Source: Streptomyces griseoluteus
GTDB lineage: Bacteria > Actinomycetota > Actinomycetes > Streptomycetales > Streptomycetaceae
Length of the DNA: 64,000 nucleotides
Reading direction: 5' to 3'
NCBI GenBank assembly: GCA_000717735.1
Contig: JOBE01000033.1
Coordinates: forward strand, 1-64,000
Numbering within the stretch: position 1 is the first letter of the stretch; each line of letters begins with the position of its first letter. The notes beneath the pieces are model-generated. The model saw only the letters and a list, made by a program, of their open reading frames with translations. It was not told the origin of the DNA and ran no database searches. Position numbers and translations under genes: made by a program. Of the stretch, positions 9,601-17,831 are shown in pieces.

Positions 9601-10191
9601 ATGGCCGGCGGCGCCGCGCTCGTCGCCGGATCCGTCGGCGTGTGCGTGGCGGGTGCGATTCCGACGGTCGGCACCCTCTGCATCGCCAGTGTCGCCGGTG
9701 CGGCCGGCGGAGCCTCCCTGATCACCGCGGGGGCATTCTTCTCCGTGTACGGTGCCATGGGTCTCGGAGACAGCATCGCCCGGATGGAGGGCACCGGCGG
9801 GGGCGGCGGCTCCGGATCGTCCAAGTCTCCCGAGGTGTGGTCCCAGAACCCCGACATCACGTGGAAGACGGACGATTACGACGGCTGGCAGCACACCCTC
9901 GACGGGCACCGGATCGGCGGCAAGGACTACGACCCGGAGGACAAGGGAGCCATCGGCAAGGAGAAGAAGGTCAACGCCTGGATCCAGCAGGTCGTGAAGA
10001 ACAACGAGGCGAAGCCGAACACCGACGGCCGTGACGGCTGGGTGCACGAGGGCCGGGTCAACGCCGGCTCCGACGGTGTCGGCATTCTCAGCGACATGCA
10101 GAGTCGCGGAATGTCTCACAAGACGGCCTACGGGATCAGGGACATTCTCAATCCCGACGGAAGTCTGCGGACAGCGCACCCCATTCCGTAG
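9601..10191 (+). CDS. orphan C-terminal tip of an RHS polymorphic toxin (putative effector domain)
   Basis: A 196-aa open frame from ATG 9601, read in a third frame relative to the RHS fragments before it. Residues 1-65 are Gly/Ala-rich and hydrophobic (the segment often preceding RHS toxin tips). A glycine linker follows, then a polar domain from about residue 78 with WQHTLDGHRIGGKDY, AIGKEKKVNAWIQQ and DGRDGWVHEGR. Several His, Asp and Glu suggest a nuclease-like tip, but I recognise no specific family. There is no good ribosome binding site, so it may be untranslated. The next gene is a candidate immunity protein. Confidence 0.5.
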   Translation: MAGGAALVAGSVGVCVAGAIPTVGTLCIASVAGAAGGASLITAGAFFSVYGAMGLGDSIARMEGTGGGGGSGSSKSPEVWSQNPDITWKTDDYDGWQHTLDGHRIGGKDYDPEDKGAIGKEKKVNAWIQQVVKNNEAKPNTDGRDGWVHEGRVNAGSDGVGILSDMQSRGMSHKTAYGIRDILNPDGSLRTAHPIP

Positions 10192-10220
10192 TCGCTCTGC
10201 GCGATATTGCCCCATAATAT

Positions 10221-10249
10221 CTGTGCCGGCGGAATTTCCGCCGGCACAG
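10221..10249 (+). terminator. stem-loop after the RHS toxin tip
   Basis: Perfect 12-bp stem CTGTGCCGGCGG / CCGCCGGCACAG with loop AATTT. It separates the toxin tip from the putative immunity gene. Confidence 0.65.
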
Positions 10250-10311
10250 GCGGCTGTTCGGCCGCGGAATGGGCCCAGTTCGGCCATGGAATGGAAAGGT
10301 TTCACAATTCT

Positions 10312-10782
10312 ATGTTTCTCCTCGCGTTCGATCCCGAATCGGTCAGGGAGCCGTCCGAGAAGCAGGCCGCCGAATTGGCGGAGACGAGTGAGATGAACCT
10401 GCGCTACGACTATTTCGGGACCCGGGTGCACATAGCGGCAGCTGGTTTTGAATCCGAGAGGCTGAGGGTTACCCTGCTCGACTTCGTGCACTGCGTTCTC
10501 CTGGCGGCACGAGCCGTCTCCGGCGGGCAGCAAGGCCGGATCAGTTTCACCGAGAGCAGCATGCTGATCGAATTCGTTCCGGCGGGCGAGAACCTGACGG
10601 TCCTGCGGTCATGGGACCCCGTCCCCGGCTCGTGCGGAACGGCGGAGTTCCTGGAAACCGCATATCGCTTCTCGACCGATGCACTCCGCAGCATCGCGGA
10701 ACGGTATCCCTCATTCCGGCGGAACGCGTACCACGACGTCCTGGGCGGCATGATCCAGGCGATCGAGCCGGCGGAACGGTGA
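10312..10782 (+). CDS. hypothetical protein, candidate immunity protein for the adjacent toxin tip
   Basis: A 156-aa soluble protein of no family I recognise. Content includes LRYDYFGTRVHIAA, FVHCVLLAARAVSGG and YPSFRRNAYHDVLGG. A small acidic gene directly after an RHS tip is the classical immunity position. I prefer ATG 10312 because GGAAAGG lies 12 nt upstream; an in-frame ATG at 10291 is possible. Its TGA overlaps the GTG of the signal-peptidase-like gene by 4 bp, so the two are coupled, which is unusual for an immunity gene. Codon usage is less GC-rich than in neighbouring genes. Confidence 0.55.
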   Translation: MFLLAFDPESVREPSEKQAAELAETSEMNLRYDYFGTRVHIAAAGFESERLRVTLLDFVHCVLLAARAVSGGQQGRISFTESSMLIEFVPAGENLTVLRSWDPVPGSCGTAEFLETAYRFSTDALRSIAERYPSFRRNAYHDVLGGMIQAIEPAER

Positions 10783-11408
10783 GAACGGCCTTCCGGGTAC
10801 TGGGGGCGTTGGGGCTGGTCCTGGCAGTGGGCGCGGTGGTGCACGTCGGCACCGGGTACACGACGGCCGAGGTGTCGAGCGACGCCATGCGGCCGACGTA
10901 CACGCCCGGCGACCGCGTCCTTCTGGAGCGCACCGAGGCCGGATCGGTCCGGCGGGGCGATGTGGTGCTCCAGCGGACCGCCGGGCGTTACGGCGGTCTG
11001 GCCGTGCTCCAGCGGGTCGTCGGCGTCGGTGGCGACCGGGTCGCGCAGCGGCCCGGGGAGCCGGTGACCGTGAACGGGGAGCCGCTGTCCGAGCCGTACG
11101 TGAACGGCGGCGACCCGTCGGGGCCGGCCCCCGCCTATGACGTGGTGGTCCCGGAGGGGCGGCTCTTCCTGCTGGGCGACCACCGGGCGAACTCGAATGA
11201 CTCCCGGTACTTCCTCGACGACCGGTCGGGCACCGTCGCGGAGGGCGCGGTCCTGGCACGCGCGCTCGACGACCGCTCCGGCCTTCTCGGGGCCGGGCTG
11301 ACGGCTCTGCTCGGGTTCGTCCTCGTCCTCGGCGCGATCGTCATGGAGATCGTCCGGCGCAGGAAGCGCCCGTCCGGTGACAACCGCCCATTGACGGTCA
11401 CCCGCTGA
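10779..11408 (+). CDS. signal peptidase I-like membrane protein lacking the catalytic Ser-Lys dyad
   Basis: A 209-aa protein with an N-terminal membrane helix (about 5-24), a clear S26 signal-peptidase fold signature (GDRVLLE, RRGDVVLQR, RVVGVGGDRV, LLGDHRANSNDSR) and a C-terminal helix near 168-190 followed by RRRKR. The family nucleophile is the Ser just before Met in the SxSM box, but here the box reads SSDAMRPT, an Ala at that place. The general-base Lys of the KR..G..GD box is Gln (VLQRVVGV). It is therefore unlikely to be a conventional protease. The GTG start overlaps the preceding stop. It could be a binding or regulatory pseudo-peptidase. Confidence 0.85.
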   Translation: MRTAFRVLGALGLVLAVGAVVHVGTGYTTAEVSSDAMRPTYTPGDRVLLERTEAGSVRRGDVVLQRTAGRYGGLAVLQRVVGVGGDRVAQRPGEPVTVNGEPLSEPYVNGGDPSGPAPAYDVVVPEGRLFLLGDHRANSNDSRYFLDDRSGTVAEGAVLARALDDRSGLLGAGLTALLGFVLVLGAIVMEIVRRRKRPSGDNRPLTVTR

Positions 11409-11448
11409 CGGCATCCGGTCGGTCGGCCGGCCGGACCCGAGAACGATC

Positions 11449-11484
11449 AAGGGGCCGCTTCAGATCACTCTGAAACGGCCCCTT
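11449..11484 (-). terminator. terminator of the tRNA-Pro transcript
   Basis: Inverted repeat beginning AAGGGGCCG and ending CGGCCCCTT, about 15-bp stem with one mismatch. It lies 19 bp beyond the tRNA 3' end, and also downstream of the convergent signal-peptidase-like gene. Confidence 0.75.
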
Positions 11485-11502
11485 GCCGACGACTCTTTCG
11501 AG

Positions 11503-11576
<74 letters not shown>

Positions 11577-12108
11577 CTGCCCGTCTGACCTGGGGTTTCC
11601 CCTGGCTGGACGCGCATGAGAACAATACCGCACTTTCCCTGGTGGTCACGAACCCTTTCCCCGCGCCCGGGAGGCGGGCGCGCGCCGGGAGCGGGTCGCT
11701 CACCCTGCGTGATGCGCCTTCGCGCCGGTGGGTGCGCCCGCGCGCCTCCCCCGGGAGCCCGAACGGAGCGTTCCGGGGGCGCAGAGCGGCTCCACCTGGG
11801 CAGGAACGGGAGCGGGGAGCTTCCGGCATGCCGACTCTTTGGGGATGAAGGTGCGCATGTGGCGACCCGGGCACCCTCATGGCCATATGCCCACGACTTC
11901 GTTGCCGTTGGCATGTGGCAGAAAGTTGCACACGGGGAATGTCCTGCGGATCGGGCCGAGCAGGCCAAGACCACACGAAACACAGACAGATTCAATCGTC
12001 AACCGCTCGACTTTCGGACAAACTTGGTGGCGATATTGCTCCGTCCCGGAAAGATCAACACCATGAAGTGGTCGGCCTGTTCGGGACGGGACCACTGCCG
12101 ATGCACCA
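11577..12108. other. non-coding gap between tRNA-Pro and the acyl-CoA dehydrogenase
   Basis: About 530 bp without a convincing gene: open frames here lack family-like composition. It should hold the tRNA promoter. A GC-rich imperfect hairpin sits near 11748-11779. The half towards the dehydrogenase (11890-12080) is more AT-rich, as expected for a promoter. Confidence 0.5.
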
Positions 12109-12130
12109 CCTGACCGGACGACCGGTCAGG
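12109..12130. promoter_or_regulatory. perfect palindrome before the acyl-CoA dehydrogenase (operator candidate)
   Basis: CCTGACCGG and CCGGTCAGG, 9-bp arms around ACGA, end 23 bp before the ATG. Size and symmetry suit a TetR-family dimer site. No regulator gene is adjacent. Confidence 0.55.
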
Positions 12131-12153
12131 CGTTTCGCAGGGGAGGGACTCGT

Positions 12154-13362
12154 ATGGACGGCTATTTCAGCAGTCGGCTGCATCATCAGCTCAGGGAGAC
12201 GGTCCGTGACTTCGCAGAGCGTGAGGTCCGGCCGCGGATAGTCGAGATGGAGGCGGCGCGCACGGTCCACCACGAGCTGTCCCGGCTGATCGCCGAACAG
12301 GGCTGGCTGGGCGCGACCATCGGCCAGGAATACGGCGGCATGGGCGCAGGTCATCTGGCCAAGACCATCATCATCGAGGAACTCTCCCGGGTCTCCGGCG
12401 CCATGGGCGCCATGGTCCAGGCCTCGCAGCTGGGCACCGCCAAGATCGTGCACTTCGGCAGTGACGAGCAGCGGAAGACCTGGCTTCCGGCCATCGCGGC
12501 CGGCGAGTGCCTGCCGACCATCGCGGTCACCGAACCCGAATCCGGTGGCCACGTCCTGGGCATGAGCGCCAGCGCGGTCCGCGACGGCGACGACTACATC
12601 CTCAACGGGAGCAAGGTCTTCGTCGGCAACAGCCATGTCGGCGATCTGCACGGCGTCGTGGTCAGGACCGGTCCCGGATCGAAGGGACTCACCGCGTTCC
12701 TGGTCGAATCCGATCGCCCGGGGTTCAGGACCGGTCCGCAGCAGCAGGCCATGGGGCTCCACGGCTTCAGCTTCGGCGAGCTGATCTTCGAGAACTGCCG
12801 GGTGCCGGCCTCCAACCGGCTCGGCGACGAGGGCGACGGCCTCTCCGTCGCGTACTCCTCCAGCGTGCTCTACGGACGGGCCAACCTCACCGCCGTCTCG
12901 CTCGGTATCCACCAGGCGATCCTGGAGGAGACCACCCGGTTCGCCTCCGAGCGCATCCGGTACGGCAAGCCGCTCCACGACCTGCCCACCGTCAAGCTGA
13001 AGCTGGGGCAGATGCAGTCCCGGCTGATGACCGCCCGGCTGGCCGCGTACCACGCCGTGCACCTGCTCGACCAGGGTCTGTCCTGCGACGCCGAGCTGAT
13101 GAACGCCAAGCTCGTCAACGTCGAGTCGGCGATCGACTCCGGGCGCAACGCCATGGAGATCCACGCCGCCGCCGGTCTCTTCACGGACCGGGCCATCGAA
13201 CGGTACCTCCGGGACGCGCACCACATCTTCGCCCCGGCCGGCACCTCCGACATCCAGCTCCTGCGGCTGGCCGAGGTCGCCCTCGGCCAGGACAAGGGCA
13301 GCTGGTCGGAACGCCTGTCCGAGCTGGTCCGCACGCCCGAACCCGAGCCGGTGCACGTCTGA
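12154..13362 (+). CDS. acyl-CoA dehydrogenase family protein without the usual catalytic glutamate
   Basis: A 402-aa flavoprotein with the three-domain acyl-CoA dehydrogenase layout: TEPESGGHVLG and LNGSKVFVGN in the middle domain, ERIRYGKPLHDLP, and a C-terminal helical domain. FAD-linked oxidation of an acyl thioester would be expected. However, the box that normally reads EGTS..Q is PAGTSDIQ, and the alternative Glu position of isovaleryl-type enzymes (ERL) reads YGRANL. Neither standard base is present, so substrate or chemistry may differ, as in some natural-product pathways. It stands alone, behind a palindromic operator candidate. ATG 12154 follows GGGGAGGG. Confidence 0.9.
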   Translation: MDGYFSSRLHHQLRETVRDFAEREVRPRIVEMEAARTVHHELSRLIAEQGWLGATIGQEYGGMGAGHLAKTIIIEELSRVSGAMGAMVQASQLGTAKIVHFGSDEQRKTWLPAIAAGECLPTIAVTEPESGGHVLGMSASAVRDGDDYILNGSKVFVGNSHVGDLHGVVVRTGPGSKGLTAFLVESDRPGFRTGPQQQAMGLHGFSFGELIFENCRVPASNRLGDEGDGLSVAYSSSVLYGRANLTAVSLGIHQAILEETTRFASERIRYGKPLHDLPTVKLKLGQMQSRLMTARLAAYHAVHLLDQGLSCDAELMNAKLVNVESAIDSGRNAMEIHAAAGLFTDRAIERYLRDAHHIFAPAGTSDIQLLRLAEVALGQDKGSWSERLSELVRTPEPEPVHV

Positions 13363-13370
13363 CGCCCCGG

Positions 13371-13419
13371 ACGCCGGGAGCCCCGGTACGGCTGTCGGCC
13401 GTACCGGGGCTCCCGGCGT
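13371..13419. terminator. bidirectional terminator between convergent genes
   Basis: A 22-bp perfect inverted repeat (arms 13371-13392 and 13398-13419, loop TGTCG) between the acyl-CoA dehydrogenase and the GAF gene. Confidence 0.85.
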
Positions 13420-13437
13420 TCCCGCTGGTGGCGGCGG

Positions 13438-14010
13438 TCAGAACATGCCGTCCTCACGACGGTTGATCTGCTCCATCAGCTCGGCCGCCATCGCCTTGAT
13501 CGTCTCCAGGCCGGCGCGCCCCCACGGCCGGACGTCGGTGTCGACCACGCAGATGGTGCCGAGGGCCACTCCCGTACGGTCGATCAGCGGAGCGCCCATG
13601 TAGGAGCGGATGCCGATCTCGTCCACGACCGGGTTGCCCGCGAACCGCGGGTAGTCGCAGACGTCCTCGAGGACGAGCGCCTTGCGCCGCACCACCACGT
13701 GCGGGCAGTAGCCGTGGTCGCGGGCCATGAAGCGGCTCACGCCGCCCGCGCCCGCGGCGGCCGCGCCCAGGTCGCTGCCCGAGTGGGTGCCCTCGGGGGT
13801 GTGCAGCCCCGCGAAGAACTGCCGGTTCTCGTCGATGAAGTTGACCATCGAGAACGGGGCCCCGGTCATGTCGGCGAGGCGGTGCGCGAACTCGTCGAAC
13901 GCCGGCTCCGGCCGCTCCCCGAGACCGAGTTCGCGCAGCCGCTGCACACGGGCCGGCGCGTCCTTGTCGACGGGGGTGAGCAGGAGGTGACCGGTGGGGT
14001 CGTACGTCAT
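13438..14010 (-). CDS. GAF-domain protein, last gene of conservon 1
   Basis: A 190-aa protein, essentially one GAF domain: FSMVNFIDENRQFFAGLH (about 57-74), a Cys-containing ARDHGYCPHVV near 100, LVLEDVCDYPRFAGNP, IRSYMGAPLIDRTGVALGTICV. GAF domains bind small ligands, haem or cyclic nucleotides; nothing here identifies the ligand. The ATG overlaps the GTPase stop by 4 bp, so it belongs to the conservon, in the slot where conservon 2 carries a P450. Likely role: sensory or output partner of the Roadblock/GTPase module. Confidence 0.88.
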   Translation of the reverse strand: MTYDPTGHLLLTPVDKDAPARVQRLRELGLGERPEPAFDEFAHRLADMTGAPFSMVNFIDENRQFFAGLHTPEGTHSGSDLGAAAAGAGGVSRFMARDHGYCPHVVVRRKALVLEDVCDYPRFAGNPVVDEIGIRSYMGAPLIDRTGVALGTICVVDTDVRPWGRAGLETIKAMAAELMEQINRREDGMF

Positions 14011-14630
14011 GGCGTGGCTCCGTAGCTCGGCACGGTGGCCGGGATGGTGGTGATCAGATGCTGGACGAGGGTCAGCAGGGTGCGGATGCCGGAGCTGGAG
14101 ATCCGGGCGTCGCAGAGGACGACCGGCACCTCCGGCTTGAGGTCGAGCGCGGCCCGTACCTCGTCCGGTTCGTAGCGGTAGGCGCCGTCGAACTCGTTGA
14201 CCGCCACGACGAACCGGATGCCCCGCCGTTCGAAGAAGTCCACGGCGGAGAAGCACTCCTGGAGCCTGCGGGTGTCGGCGAGGACGACCGCCCCCAGCGC
14301 GCCCTCGGAGAGTTCGTCCCACATGAACCAGAAGCGTTCCTGGCCCGGGGTGCCGAAGAGGTAGAGCACATGGCGGTCGTCGAGCGTGATGCGGCCGAAG
14401 TCCATGGCGACGGTGGTCGTGGTCTTGGACTCCACGCCCACGAGGCTGTCGGTGCCCGCGCTGACGGAGGTCAGCAGCTCCTCGGTGCTCAGCGGCTCGA
14501 TCTCGCTGACCGCGCCCACCAGGGTCGTCTTGCCCACGCCGAATCCCCCCGCCACCAGGATCTTGAGCGCGGTGGGGAACGGGTCGTCGGCGAAACTGTC
14601 GTTGCGCTCAGAGCCGTTGTCGTAGGCCAT
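14007..14630 (-). CDS. conservon GTP-binding protein (CvnD type), conservon 1
   Basis: A 207-aa small GTPase-like protein. P-loop GGFGVGKTT near residue 30, a TTTTVAMDFGR switch segment, LFGTPGQERF (the DxxG-equivalent), and VNEFDG in place of NKxD. Such proteins pair with the Roadblock/LC7, DUF742 and kinase-like proteins encoded upstream and form a membrane-associated complex likened to a eukaryotic G-protein module. The start overlaps the DUF742 gene by 23 bp and the stop overlaps the GAF gene by 4 bp. Confidence 0.93.
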   Translation of the reverse strand: MAYDNGSERNDSFADDPFPTALKILVAGGFGVGKTTLVGAVSEIEPLSTEELLTSVSAGTDSLVGVESKTTTTVAMDFGRITLDDRHVLYLFGTPGQERFWFMWDELSEGALGAVVLADTRRLQECFSAVDFFERRGIRFVVAVNEFDGAYRYEPDEVRAALDLKPEVPVVLCDARISSSGIRTLLTLVQHLITTIPATVPSYGATP

Positions 14631-14985
14631 CGAGCACTGCCTCCAGCAAGGAACGGTCGGTTGGATTGGCGTGGAACCGGGGAGCGCGGGCGGTGAGCGC
14701 CCCGCAGTCCACGAGGTCGGAGAGCAGGACCTTGGTGACCACGGCCGGGAGCCGTAAGTGTGCCGCGATCTCGGCCACCGAGGTGGGCCCGTCGCACAGC
14801 CCGAGGGCCAGGCTGTGTTCGGGGCCCATGTGCGCCTGGGGCGCCGACCCGGTCGCCATCACCATGGACAGCAGGTCGAGCGCGGTGGTCGGCTTGGTCC
14901 TGCCACCGCTGACGGTGTACGGGCGGATCAGCCGGCCGGCGGCGTCGTCGAGCCAGGGCCCTTCCTGGGAGGACGTCACGGTCAC
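14608..14985 (-). CDS. DUF742 protein (CvnC type), conservon 1
   Basis: A 125-aa winged-helix-like DUF742 protein. Family hallmarks: AGRLIRPYTVSGGRT near the N-terminus, HSLALGLCDGPTSVAEIAAHL, and VVTKVLLSDLVDCGAL. The GTG start overlaps the Roadblock gene stop by 4 bp, which fixes it; longer in-frame reading is out of family. Conservon subunit of unresolved biochemical role, perhaps linking GTPase and kinase-like partners. Confidence 0.9.
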   Translation of the reverse strand: MTVTSSQEGPWLDDAAGRLIRPYTVSGGRTKPTTALDLLSMVMATGSAPQAHMGPEHSLALGLCDGPTSVAEIAAHLRLPAVVTKVLLSDLVDCGALTARAPRFHANPTDRSLLEAVLDGLRQRL

Positions 14986-15416
14986 TGCCCAGTGCCACCG
15001 ACCGCGCCGGCGGCCTGCCGGGCGGGGGTGACCAGGTACGGGCGGACGCTCTTCACGAGCATCGCCATCTCGTACCCGAGGACCGCGGCGTCCGCCTCGC
15101 GTCCGGCGAGGACCGCCAGACAGGTGCCGGAGCCGGCGGTGGAGACGAAGAGGAGCGTCGAGTCGAGCTCGACGACCACCTGCCGGACCTCGCCGCCGTC
15201 GCCGAACCGGGCGCCCGCGCTGCGGCCGAGCGAGTAGAGCCCGGAGGCGAGGGCCGCCATGTGGTCGGCCGCGTCGGGGTCGAGGCCGTGGACGGACTTG
15301 ACGAGGCCGTCGGAGGAGAGCAGAACCGCGTTGCGGGTGTACGGGACCCGCTGGACCAGACCGCTCAGCAGCCAGTCGAGATCCGAGGAATGGCCGGTCG
15401 GCACATTGCTCGCCAT
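14982..15416 (-). CDS. Roadblock/LC7-domain protein (CvnB type), conservon 1
   Basis: A 144-aa Roadblock/LC7 protein (DLDWLLSGLVQRV, AVLLSSDGLV, VVVELDSTLLFVSTAG, TCLAVLAG). The family regulates small GTPases, here presumably the CvnD protein two genes downstream. I start at ATG 15416, which has AAGGAG ten bases upstream, instead of an earlier in-frame codon at 15461 that would overlap the kinase-like gene. Downstream overlap is 4 bp. Confidence 0.92.
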   Translation of the reverse strand: MASNVPTGHSSDLDWLLSGLVQRVPYTRNAVLLSSDGLVKSVHGLDPDAADHMAALASGLYSLGRSAGARFGDGGEVRQVVVELDSTLLFVSTAGSGTCLAVLAGREADAAVLGYEMAMLVKSVRPYLVTPARQAAGAVGGTGQ

Positions 15417-15423
15417 GGTGCAT

Positions 15424-17331
15424 CTACTCCTTGTGCGCGTCGCCTGGACGCAGCGATTCATGGGGGGCGGGCTGGGATTCGGCGAGACCGATGCCGCGCT
15501 GGAACGCGGCCATCAAGCCGGGGTCGTGCAGCGTGTGCTCCTCGGGCTTGCGGGCCGCGGGCTCGTCGCGCAGCTGCGGGACGATGTGCTCCTGGGCGCG
15601 CCGCTTGGGAAGCAGTGGCCTGCCGTTGGCCCGGGGCGCCGGGGGGAGCGGCGTCATGAGGGAGGCCGGCGGGCCCGTGTGCTCGGCGCCGGCCGACCGG
15701 GCCGGTATCGCGGGGGTGCGACCGGAGTCCGCGTACCCGTCCGACCGCTCGCTCGTACGGGGAGGGGCGTACGGGCCGGAGGCGGGAGTCTCCTCGTGGC
15801 GGACGGCGGCCCGCTCCGGGGAGGGCGCGGGCTGCGGTACGAACGCGGGGGCGACCGCGCTCATGGCCACGGGCACGGGCGCCTGGGGGTGGGCCGGTGC
15901 CGTGGGCGGGGCCGGCATGGGGGCCGGGGCGGTGACCGGGGCGGTGACCGCGGGTGCGGGCTGCGGCGGCGTGTGGGGCTGCGGCTGCCCGTTCTGCTGG
16001 GGCTGCATCTGCACCTGGTTCGGCGGGACCGCGGCGGAACCGGCGGTCGCGGCGGCCTGGCGCTCGTGCTGGGCGAGACCCTCGGGGTCGGCGCCGAGGA
16101 GGCCCTGCGGCAGCACGAGGACTGCCTGGACTCCGCCGTAGATGTTCGACTGCAGTCGTACGGCGATGCCGTGCCGGCGCGCGAGCGCCGAGACGACGAA
16201 GAGGCCGATGCGGCCGTCCTGGAGCAGATGCGCGACGTTGACCTGGTCGGGGTCGGCGAGCAGGGCGTTCATCTTGTTCTGCTCGGTGACGGGCATGCCG
16301 AGACCGCGGTCCTCGACCTCGATGGCGAGGCCTGCCGTGACGTACTGCGCGCGGAGCAGCACCGTGGTGTGCGGCGCGGAGAACAGCGTCGCGTTCTCGA
16401 CCAGTTCGGCGAGGAGGTGGATGACGTCGGCCACGGCATGACCCCGGAGCGTACCGTCGATCGGCGGTACGAGTTTCACGCGCGGGTACTGCTCGACCTC
16501 GGCGATGGAGGAGCGCAGCACCTCGGTCATGGTGACCGGGTTGGACCACTGGCGGCGGGAGATGGCGCCACCGAGCACGGCGAGGTTCTCGGCGTGCCGG
16601 CGGATGCGGGTGGCCAGGTGGTCGACGTGGAACAGGCCCTTGAGCAGCTCCGGGTCCTCGACCTCGTTCTCCAGCTCGTCGAGGAGCTGGATCTCTCGGT
16701 GGACCAGGGACTGCAGGCGCCGGGCGAGGTTGACGAAGACCTCGACCTTCTGTTCGTTGCCGACGCTGCTGGAGAGCCGGGAGGCCTGCACGACAGCTGC
16801 GACGGCGGCCTCGTGCGAGCGCGTCAGCTCGTGGGAGAGCAGGTCGAACTCGTCGCCGGAGGCGGCGCCGCCCGGCAGCGCGGGGCGGGGCGGCAGCCCC
16901 TCTCCCCTGCGCAACTGTTCGACGACCGTACGCAGTTCGCTCTGGCCGCGGGCGCTGGTGCGGCGCAGGGCGTTGCAGCGGTCGAGCACCGCCTTCGCGG
17001 CCCGGTCCGCGCCGAGCGCCGCGGCCGTCACCGAGGCGACGGTCAGCGCCGCGGCACCGGTGAGCGCGGCCCAGAGGCCGGGGGTGGGGCTGGCGCCGGT
17101 GGAGCGGATGGTGAAGAGGACGGCCGCGGCCCCGCCCAGTGCCACCGCGACGGCGGGGAGCACGGACGTGCGCAGGAGTTGGGGGCGTATGCGGGCTTCC
17201 GTCGTGTGCTGCGCGGAGGACTGCGCCGGGGGTTTGGTGCCGCCGCCGGGAGCGGAGCGGGTGCCTGACCGGCCGTGCCGCCCGCCCTCGCGTCGATCTG
17301 GCCGCGAGGCGGGTGCGCGAAGTTGAGACAT
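15424..17331 (-). CDS. sensor kinase-like membrane protein (CvnA type), conservon 1
   Basis: A 635-aa protein. Two membrane helices lie near residues 55-75 and 86-110, a helical dimerisation region follows, then an HATPase_c domain (N box LLAELVENATLFS, G1 VEDRGLGM, G2 DGRIGLFVVSALA). There is no classical H-box histidine motif, as is typical for conservon kinases. The C-terminal ~220 residues are a low-complexity Pro/Ala/Gln tail. First gene of the minus-strand operon, giving order A-B-C-D-GAF. The signal is unknown. Confidence 0.92.
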   Translation of the reverse strand: MSQLRAPASRPDRREGGRHGRSGTRSAPGGGTKPPAQSSAQHTTEARIRPQLLRTSVLPAVAVALGGAAAVLFTIRSTGASPTPGLWAALTGAAALTVASVTAAALGADRAAKAVLDRCNALRRTSARGQSELRTVVEQLRRGEGLPPRPALPGGAASGDEFDLLSHELTRSHEAAVAAVVQASRLSSSVGNEQKVEVFVNLARRLQSLVHREIQLLDELENEVEDPELLKGLFHVDHLATRIRRHAENLAVLGGAISRRQWSNPVTMTEVLRSSIAEVEQYPRVKLVPPIDGTLRGHAVADVIHLLAELVENATLFSAPHTTVLLRAQYVTAGLAIEVEDRGLGMPVTEQNKMNALLADPDQVNVAHLLQDGRIGLFVVSALARRHGIAVRLQSNIYGGVQAVLVLPQGLLGADPEGLAQHERQAAATAGSAAVPPNQVQMQPQQNGQPQPHTPPQPAPAVTAPVTAPAPMPAPPTAPAHPQAPVPVAMSAVAPAFVPQPAPSPERAAVRHEETPASGPYAPPRTSERSDGYADSGRTPAIPARSAGAEHTGPPASLMTPLPPAPRANGRPLLPKRRAQEHIVPQLRDEPAARKPEEHTLHDPGLMAAFQRGIGLAESQPAPHESLRPGDAHKE

Positions 17332-17588
17332 GAGTGTCCTTGGTACGTGCCCAGGAATCGGCGTACTGCGGTGCGTTCGGGGGGTGTGGACGACAAGGGT
17401 GCGATGAGCCTACCGATGATCAGCAACCACACACTGTAGTCGTCAACCGTTCATGTGCGGCGCGCAGTTGGCAAACTTACCCGGAGATCGGCCCGGTCTG
17501 GTATTGCTCTCGTACGGCAGGCCGAGAGCCTTTGGCCGAAACCCGATGTCACAACGTGGGAAGGCCCTCGGGCCCCCGGAACGGAAGA
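17332..17588. other. promoter-side gap of conservon 1
   Basis: About 260 bp upstream of the kinase-like gene, with no supported gene. The 17400-17450 part is relatively AT-rich (ACACACTGTAGTCGTCAAC on the plus strand) and is the likely promoter area; I cannot name the boxes. Confidence 0.4.
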
Positions 17589-17616
17589 GGGTGGAGGCGT
17601 CTCCACGCCTCCACCC
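17589..17616. terminator. stem-loop downstream of the RICIN-protein gene
   Basis: Perfect 12-bp stem GGGTGGAGGCGT / ACGCCTCCACCC with loop CTCC. It probably ends transcription of the minus-strand gene at 17832. The stretch from 17617 to 17831 shows nothing further. Confidence 0.75.
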
Positions 17617-17831
17617 TCCACAGAAACGGTCCTCGACCGGAATCCCCCGGAGAGGTGCCGGCCTCAAGGCCCGCTCATGACGTCAGGGGTTCGCGACGCC
17701 TCCGGCACACCCCGGCCGCCGTCCGCGCCGGGTTCGCCGTACGCCTGCCCGGCACCCGTGCCGGTGTTCCCTTCGGCGATGCCGCACACCCCCGCCGCGG
17801 ACCTGCTCGTGACCGTCGGTGAGAGAGCGGG

